A stretch of 64,000 bases of DNA from Macrobrachium rosenbergii (Eukaryota > Arthropoda > Malacostraca > Decapoda > Palaemonidae), in the NCBI RefSeq assembly GCF_040412425.1, contig NC_089788.1, positions 71,447,720 through 71,511,719 of the forward strand, given 5' to 3'. The stretch's first letter is position 1. Each line of letters opens with the position of its first letter. Shown piece by piece: positions 57,274 to 64,000 of this stretch. The translations under genes were made by a program, and so were the position numbers. The notes below the pieces were generated by a model. That model was not told the DNA's origin. It saw only the letters and a list, made by a program, of their open reading frames with translations, and ran no database searches.

Positions 57274-58429
57274 TCTGGGTTTCGATAGATACTGCTGGCC
57301 TCTGCCGATGTCTAGAAAACAGTATTTCTTTTAAGGGTTTTCCTTCTCCAGAGAGACATTAACAGACCTCTGGAGTTGTTATTTTCTCTTTTTCATCCTT
57401 TTGAAGATGTAGAGATAAACAGATTTTTGAGAGCTGTTAAGCCTTGTTTCATGTAGCGTTATTTCCAAGGCCGTTATATATGAAATCATTACTCTGGCCC
57501 TCTGGTCCTTGTGGGTTCTCAATGCAAAAGAAAAGTTAAGAGTGGGTCCGTTTTCTTGCTCAGCTTTATCCGTGGTCCAGGGGAATTTTATCTACAAATG
57601 TCCAGAAGATTCTGTGGCTCGAAAACAGAGATTTTTATCTTATATTGAAAAGGTGAACGATACCGACAGTGACACAGGCGCCCCAAGCTATTGTTCTCTA
57701 AAAGGAGAAAGAACTATGTACAATATAAAGTACTGGAGCCTTAGATCGCACCGAATTAGGTTTTATTTACGATTCTTGTAATCTTTAGAACACAGGAAGC
57801 TTTAGGACTTATAATTTTTAGGGGTCTACTTATATACCTTCATATCTTTAAATCAGAGTACCTAATATAACGATACGAAGAGGGAAATATTGTGTTCGAA
57901 CTTAGGTAATTTCGACTGGGCCTAAAAACAGTTCAAAGGAAGGGGTCTGAATTGGGTTAACTCGCCACACTGGCGAAGACACGCACTTTCCCATGGTATG
58001 TTTGTGCATCGTGTATTATTTTCATCTTTTCGTTTAATTTCCCCAGATAAACAAGGCTTCTTTTGATGCACATGTTTAAATAATTTCTGTTTAAATGCGT
58101 GCGATAGATCTTATCCTAGCTTGGAGATTAAATCTTGGACTCGGCAGATTTTGAGGAAACTGGGTGAACTCATGTTATTATGTTTTGATATGATGGATGG
58201 ACCTCGATTTCACAGCCATCATCCACGCTGACAAATTGCGGTTATATAGAGACTGTTAATCAATCTCCGGGGTATTTTGCGAATGGATTAATAGCTTTAG
58301 CCAAAGGTGTCTGTTTGCTATCATTAATTAGCAGCTTTGGGCGTTTACGCCCCGCTACCAGATTCAGGATGGATACTGGATGTAGGCATCTCGCTTTAGT
58401 TTATCCCTTATGTTATCTTCGCAAGTCTT
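57273..58429. other. Unique DNA with a conserved-looking patch
   Basis: About 58090-58400 is balanced in composition with TTAATCAATCTCCGGGGTAT and ATCATTAATTAGCAGCTTTG, containing several TAAT homeodomain-type cores. No gene recognised; a 90-codon open frame at 57509 lacks a domain. Confidence 0.45.
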
Positions 58430-58462
<33 letters not shown>

Positions 58463-58473
58463 CACACACACAT
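58430..58473. repeat. (CA)n microsatellite
   Basis: CA tract with one CG interruption. Confidence 0.95.
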
Positions 58474-59284
58474 AAACAGATATACGTAAGATAGATAAAA
58501 ACATTTGTTTATTTCAAAAATATCTTTTAGTTCATTCCAGCAGTTTCGGATACAAATATTAAATTTTCCGTTATTAGGCAGTCATCCCAGCAAAGGTAAG
58601 CCAGTCGAGTTTTCAAAACTTTTGAGTATTTCTCTTTGCATTGAAAGTTTTATATAAATCTGGACTATTTATATTTCGTATTTGTGATTCTTAATGAAAA
58701 TTCATCATGACATTGATTGCATGTATTTTAACATTTGTTTTAATATGTAAATATTATAGATGCTTAATGACTGAGAAAAGCAATTATCTGAAACTTTCTA
58801 CTCAACCGCTGGTTTTTACATTCTATATATGTGCCAATTCCGCCCCAAACAGCTCCACCTAAGTAATTGCAAATTATTCTTCATAAGCAACTTATTGTGA
58901 GGAATTTGAGGCTGTGCATCAAAGTTGACAGCGTTCTCGCCTTCCTGCCCAAAAATGTCAGATTAATGATTATTTGACTCTTGCACTGTCAATGAGTCCG
59001 TGACACCTGGAGGACCATAAGTGAAGAATCTTATAGCTTGTGTAAAAACAGGTTTGAATTAAGAGGAGACGGACCCTTAAAAACAACACGTGCCTGATCT
59101 ATTTGTCGAGGCCTTGTGCTTCCAGATCCCTAGTTCCTTTCGCAACGGTCCATTCTGTTTTTTAAAATGATAATTGCAACATATCTCATGTTTTATCGTA
59201 AAGGCAACACAGAACAATTTGGAGGTGGTTAAGCATTTGCAATAAATTTCATATATGATTATTTATATAATATATAAAAAATAG

Positions 59285-59289
<5 letters not shown>
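58474..59289. other. Unique AT-rich DNA, nothing recognised
   Basis: No supportable feature. Confidence 0.5.

Positions 59290-59357
<68 letters not shown>
59290..59357. repeat. (TA)n microsatellite
   Basis: Pure TA tract. Confidence 0.95.
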
Positions 59358-59360
<3 letters not shown>

Positions 59361-60540
59361 TGCATTTCGTTTTTCATTCATTTTAAGAAACTCGTTCAAC
59401 GACAGGAAATAAAGGATAAAATATTGCTCAGTATAATTTCCAAAGAGCAAGACTTTCTCTTATCAGTTAATCCGAGCTCACATTTATCACTGCATTGTCG
59501 ATGATTTCGGGGAAATGATCTTTTTAGCTTTTTTAAATATTCATATGTTTTGTTACCTCTTGAGATAATGGCTGTCTCGAAATTCTGAAATTGAATTTTG
59601 TTTTTTTACATAAGATTATGAAGAAAAATATAAATACTTGACTATATTATGGCCTTATGCTGACGATGAGAATAACTAACAGTTACCAATACAGTTTAAT
59701 GATTTATCTAAAACTTCACCAAACAATAAGTAATTATATGACTCGATTTTTACCAACGTCTCGATAAATATTAGATACAATGAAAATAATAATAATTTAT
59801 CCTTGAACTTTAAGACTCCCAAATTATTAGAACAAAGCTGGTGTGATGACTGCACACATTGCTCTTCTTTCTGGGATAATTTATTTTTTATTTTTGTTCA
59901 TTCTTAAATGTAGCTTTCATTTTTCATCGTAAGAATTAATATCATAGAAGCGGCTGAATGAATATTATAGAGGGGCAAAAGACTGACATGATTCACGGCG
60001 TTATTAAAAAAATATATTTTAAACATAGTTGACATAATGACAACTGGATTGTATAGAATTTTTATCAGTTACGAATTGTATACTTCAAAATTGCTGAAAA
60101 GACTTCATCTGCGCCGAACGAAAACTCTTCTTAAGAGCAAAATTCGGGAGGGAACGGTTTATCTAGCCAGTAATCCGTCCGGATACATGAAAAGCACAGA
60201 TTGCAGGAGACTGGCCAGTGATTACTTTTTTGATGAGTCTTCGGGGGCGCAAGAGGCAGACGAATTACGCGCCCGTTTAATCACTGTCAATATTTTTGAG
60301 GTTCCGCGGCTCTCATGTTGAAGCTGCGTTATCCTGTGTCTTCTTTCTGCGAGAGTGCTTAGACCGTGTTTGAGATTCGTCCGACATTAATTTGATTCTG
60401 CAGGAGGCGTTTCATATATTGCGGTGGGTTGTTCTAGACAGGGAATTTCTCATTCATTTAAATGTAATATTGATGACGGTAAGAGTGATTATGGTGAGCG
60501 CTCGTGCACACACATGCACACGCTCCATTTATATATATAA
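59358..60540. other. Unique DNA with a GC-balanced patch
   Basis: About 60090-60330 is balanced, including CGCCCGTTTAATCACTGTCA and GGTTCCGCGGCTCTCATG. A 94-codon frame crosses it without a recognised domain. The rest is AT-rich and featureless. Confidence 0.45.
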
Positions 60541-60805
<265 letters not shown>

Positions 60806-60829
60806 GTATATTTCAATCCTACGTTCGCA

Positions 60830-61260
60830 ACTCGTTTTGTTATTCCACCCTTTGAACTTCTCTAATTACCCTGTCCATAACGCATAATAATTTGTCTTAT
60901 CCACTTTTGCACTAGTGTCATTCTCCCATCTCCATATTAAAAAATACTCTGTTACCATCATAAAAACTTCTGTCCACTCTTAGTAACATTGCCTATTGAT
61001 CGAATCATCATTAGTTTTTTCTTTGTCCATGTGTGCCATGTACAGTTTCATCTTTACTTTCAAACTTCTCAAGGAACTGTTTCGTTACACATACTTGGTT
61101 CACAGAGCCTCTTTCAGTCAAAACTCTCAGTTCTGTATTGCCAATAGAATTTTTGCACACCTGGCCATTTTTTCGTTACCTGCCTTTTTTTCCTATTTCA
61201 TTTTCCTCTTGCCTACCTTACCCATCTTCCTGTACGATTATGTTTGGTATCTCAAATAAT
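60830..61260 (-). mobile_element. RTE-like LINE fragment, reverse transcriptase region
   Basis: On the minus strand from 61109, one frame reads GSVNQVCVTKQFLEKFES. After a one-base shift MDKEKTNDDSINRQ follows (near 61030-60990). This corresponds to the G-C-V-D-Q...M-D-L-E-K-A-Y-D block also present at 17987-18118. The satellite array begins at its upstream edge. Further decay prevents defining the ends. Confidence 0.62.
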
Positions 61261-61261
61261 C

Positions 61262-62876
61262 TCTCCCCCTTTACTCTTTGAGGTTGTTTTATGACGGTTA
61301 ACCTCTTTCCCTTTACTCTTTGAGGTTGTTTTATGACGGTTAACCTCTTTCCCTTTACTCTTTGAGGTTGTTTTATGACGGTTAACCTCTTTCCCTTTAC
61401 TCTTTGAGGTTGTTTTAATGACGGTTAACCTCTTTCCCTTTACTCTTTGAGGTTGTTTTAATGATGGTTAACCTCTTTCCCTTTACTCTTTGAGGTTGTT
61501 TTAATGACGGTTAACCTCTTTCCCTTTACTCTTTGAGGTTGTTTTATGACGGTTAACCTCTTTCCCTTTACTCTTTGAGGTTGTTTTAATGACGGTTAAC
61601 CTCTTTCCCTTTACTCTTTGAGGTTGTTTTAATGACGGTTAACCTCTTTCCCTTTACTCTTTGAGGTTGTTTTAATGACGGTTAACCTCTTTCCCTTTAC
61701 TCTTTCAGGTTGTTTTATGACGGTTAACCTCTTTTTCTTTGCTCTTTGAGGTTGTTTTATGACGGTTAACCTCTTTCCCTTTACTCTTTGAGGTTGTTTT
61801 AATGGCAGTTAACCTCTTTCCCTTTATTCTTTGAGGTTGTTTCAATGACGGTTAACCTCTTTCCCTTTACTCTTTGAGGTTGTTTCAATGACGGTTAACC
61901 TCTTTCCCTTTACTCTTTGAGGTTGTTTTAATGACGGTTAACCTCTTTCCCTTTACTCTTTGAGGTTGTTTTAATGATGGTTAACCTCTTTCCCTTTACT
62001 CTTTGAGGTTGTTTTAATGACGGTTAACCTCTTTCCCTTTACTCTTTGAGGTTGTTTTAATGACGGTTAACCTCTTTCCCTTTACTCTTTCAGGTTGTTT
62101 TATGACGGTTAACCTCTTTCCCTTTGCTCTTTGAGGTTGTTTTATGACGGTTAACCTCTTTCCCTTTACTCTTTGAGGTTGTTTTAATGACGGTTAACCT
62201 CTTTCCCTTTACTCTTTCAGGTTGTTTTATGACGGTTAACCTCTTTCCCTTTGCTCTTTGAGGTTGTTTTATGACGGTTAACCTCTTTCCCTTTACTCTT
62301 TGAGGTTGTTTTAATGACGGTTAACCTCTTTCCCTTTACTCTTTGAGGTTGTTTCAATGACGGTTAACCTCTTTCCCTTTACTCTTTGAGGTTGTTTTAA
62401 TGACGGTTAACCTCTTTCCCTTTACTCTTTGAGGTTGTTTTAATGACGGTTAACCTCTTTCCCTTTACTCTTTGAGGTTGTTTTAATGGCGGTTAACCTC
62501 TTTCCCTTTACTCTTTGAGGTTGTTTCAATGACGGTTAACCTCTTTCCCTTTACTCTTTGAGGTTGTTTTAATGATGGTTAACCTCTTTCCCTTTACTCT
62601 TTGAGGTTGTTTTAATGACGGCTAACCTCTTTCCCTTTACTCTTTGAGGTTGTTTTAATGACGGTTAACCTCTTTCCCTTTACTCTTTGAGGTTGTTTTA
62701 ATGACGGTTAACCTCTTTCCCTTTACTCTTTGAGGTTGTTTTAATGACGGTTAACCTCTTTCCCTTTACTCTTTGAGGTTGTTTTAATGACGGTTAACCT
62801 CTTTCCCTTTACTCTTTGAGGTTGTTTTATGACGGTTAACCTCTTTCCCTTTACTCTTTGTGGTTGTTTTATGGCT
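61262..62876. repeat. 42/43-bp satellite array, about 38 units
   Basis: The unit is CCTCTTTCCCTTTACTCTTT, GAGGTTGTTTTAATGACGGT, TAA (43 bp), with a 42-bp variant lacking one A (TTTTATGACGG). I count 37 GGTTAACC-type junctions. Each unit has a GTTAAC site, a 20-nt pyrimidine tract and a GAGGTT/AACCTC inverted pair. Variant CTTTCAGGTTG followed by TTTGCTCTTTGAGG recurs at 61706, 62091 and 62218, showing local multi-unit duplication. Confidence 0.97.
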
Positions 62877-63340
62877 TGATCGTCTTGTCTCGTCTCGTGT
62901 ATTGTGACCGTGGCATTTCGTTCATTTGTGAAAATAAAATTTACTCAGGATATTTTGTGAAGAAGAATAGACATGATTGTGACTGGAGGGGTAATTACTA
63001 GACTTCTATGTAATTTTGTTGTCCTATTAGAATTAGGATTGGAATTCCATGGCTTGGAAAATTAATGTTAAGTACGGGTTAAAAGCGTATACAATATTAC
63101 GTTAATGCAAACAGTAGAAAGTCTAGGAAGGTCTCGGTGCAGTTACTCATAGTGTTAGCTAAACGAGCTAAATTCTCAAGTAAAGGAGAACCCTTATTAA
63201 GTAATGAGACAAGCGAACTTAGAAGGTATGAGCTAGGTCTTCAGTAGCGTTAAACTTAAATTTTTTGAGGCTTTGGTGGTTCCAGGTTCACATGATACGA
63301 GAATATTTGATTTAGTAGGGAAGTGGATGGCGGAGTCTAA
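62877..63340. other. Unique DNA, nothing recognised
   Basis: No supportable feature between the satellite and the hairpin repeat. Confidence 0.5.
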
Positions 63341-63740
63341 CTACAGAAAGCAAGTAAATAATGCGCCGAAGTTTCTTCGGCGCAATAGAGTTTTCTGTAC
63401 AGCCGCTGTAGCGTATAATCAAGGCCACCGAGAATAGATCTAGCTTTCGGTGGTCTCGGTATAATGCTGTATGAGCCGCGGCCCGTGAAATTTTAACCAC
63501 GACCCGATGGTAGCCTATCCTATATCGTTGCCAGACGCACCCTTATGGCTAGCTTTAACCTTAAATACAATAAAGACTGCTAAGGCTAGAGGGCTGCAGT
63601 TTGGTATGTTTGATGGTTGGAGTGTGGATGATCAACATACCAATTTGCAGCCCTGTAGCCTCAGTAGTTTTTAAGATCTGGAGGCGGACAGAAAAAGTGC
63701 GGACGGACAGACAAAGTAGTTTTCTTTTATAGAAGACTAA
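63341..63740 (-). mobile_element. Multi-hairpin interspersed repeat family H, copy 3
   Basis: Same orientation as copy 2 and the best preserved. It has a perfect GCGCCGAA/TTCGGCGC hairpin (63363-63383), the GGCCACCGAGAATAGATC...CGGTGGTC stem, the long GGCTAGAGGGCTGCA/TGCAGCCCTGTAGCC stem, and GCGGACGGACAGACAAAG near the GTTTTCTTTTATAGAAGAC end. Confidence 0.84.
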
Positions 63741-64000
63741 AATATTTTATTAAATGGGCAGATAATTCCAAAGCGGGGTAGCACAAGGGGACTTACTGAG
63801 GATGTGGAGGATTCTTCCCTACAGACAAAACAAATTACCACATGCAGATAAAGTCAGTCTCCCAGGTTGGCAGCTTTAGCATGGAGAAAATTTGTTGTTG
63901 TTTTAGAACCGCAAAAAGGAAACTGTAAGTGATATTTCCATCAGTGTAACTAACACATTCCTTACACTGTATATAGTGCCTGTGAGAGTTCTTGGTGCTA
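63741..64000. other. Unique DNA to window end
   Basis: Nothing recognised. Confidence 0.5.

Noticed and set aside
57509..57545. WVLNAKEKLRVG, resembling an RTE reverse transcriptase segment
   Set aside because: The resemblance is 12 residues long with no supporting motif on either side; it may be chance or an extremely short remnant.
61262..62876. CRISPR-like or piRNA-cluster-like regular array
   Set aside because: Head-to-tail 42/43-bp units without spacers: an ordinary satellite. Nothing in the sequence points to piRNA production.

Overview
This window looks like gene-free DNA from a large arthropod genome, most likely a decapod crustacean (shrimp or prawn type). The pointers are the very high density of long (TA)n, (GA)n/(CT)n, (TAA)n and (CA)n arrays, several families of tRNA-derived and non-LTR retroelements, a short run of the arthropod telomere-type CCTAA pentamer near 2890, and low GC outside scattered islands. 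The lineage is inference; a caridean or palaemonid shrimp would fit, but nothing here proves it. I found no protein-coding gene, rRNA, true tRNA gene or CRISPR array. Most long open frames are translations of microsatellites (Ile-Tyr from TA, Arg-Glu or Leu-Ser from GA/CT, poly-Ile/Leu/Asn from TAA) or of minisatellites.

Layout. 1-15 kb: unique AT-rich DNA with a 136-bp hairpin (1096), a Jockey-like LINE 3' end with a (TAA)n tail (4703-5128), a SINE-like repeat (5207), a tRNA-derived SINE (10517), tRNA-like foldback units inside (TA)n (6631, 12259, 12545, 13791) and the first copy of a multi-hairpin repeat (13112). 15-28 kb: a seven-unit (CT)n compound minisatellite (15491-16354), a decayed RTE-like LINE (17640-18720), a 348-bp palindrome with tRNA-like arms (18991-19338), a second tRNA SINE (21735), about 400 bp of nearly pure (TAA)n-(TA)n-(TAA)n (23534-23938), and a 31-bp minisatellite carrying ten CACGTG boxes (27382-27697). 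28-49 kb: sparse unique DNA, a tRNA SINE with an exact 13-bp target-site duplication (30898-31203), two adjacent foldbacks (31456, 31735), a 141-bp tandem duplication (37013), hairpin repeat copy 2 (38745), a second RTE fragment (43800), a foldback with a separate half copy (44461, 45921), and a Jockey-like RT fragment (48257). 49-64 kb: a third RTE fragment including the RT C-terminus and probable 3' UTR (51950-52590), GC-richer gene-free islands (53.2, 55.5, 58.1 and 60.1 kb), a minus-strand RTE fragment (60830), a 42/43-bp satellite of about 38 units (61262-62876) and hairpin repeat copy 3 (63341).

How the parts relate. The LINE fragments are plausible past sources of machinery for the SINEs, although no partner can be assigned. 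At three places a (TAA)n tract sits exactly at the 3' end of a Jockey-like element. The inverted units repeatedly abut (TA)n on both sides. Many microsatellites here are therefore probably retroelement tails or insertion targets. The islands of ordinary base composition without ORFs are the best candidates for conserved regulatory DNA, as expected in a large intron or intergenic desert. All repeat boundaries and copy counts were read by eye, and lengths of long simple repeats may be assembly-limited.
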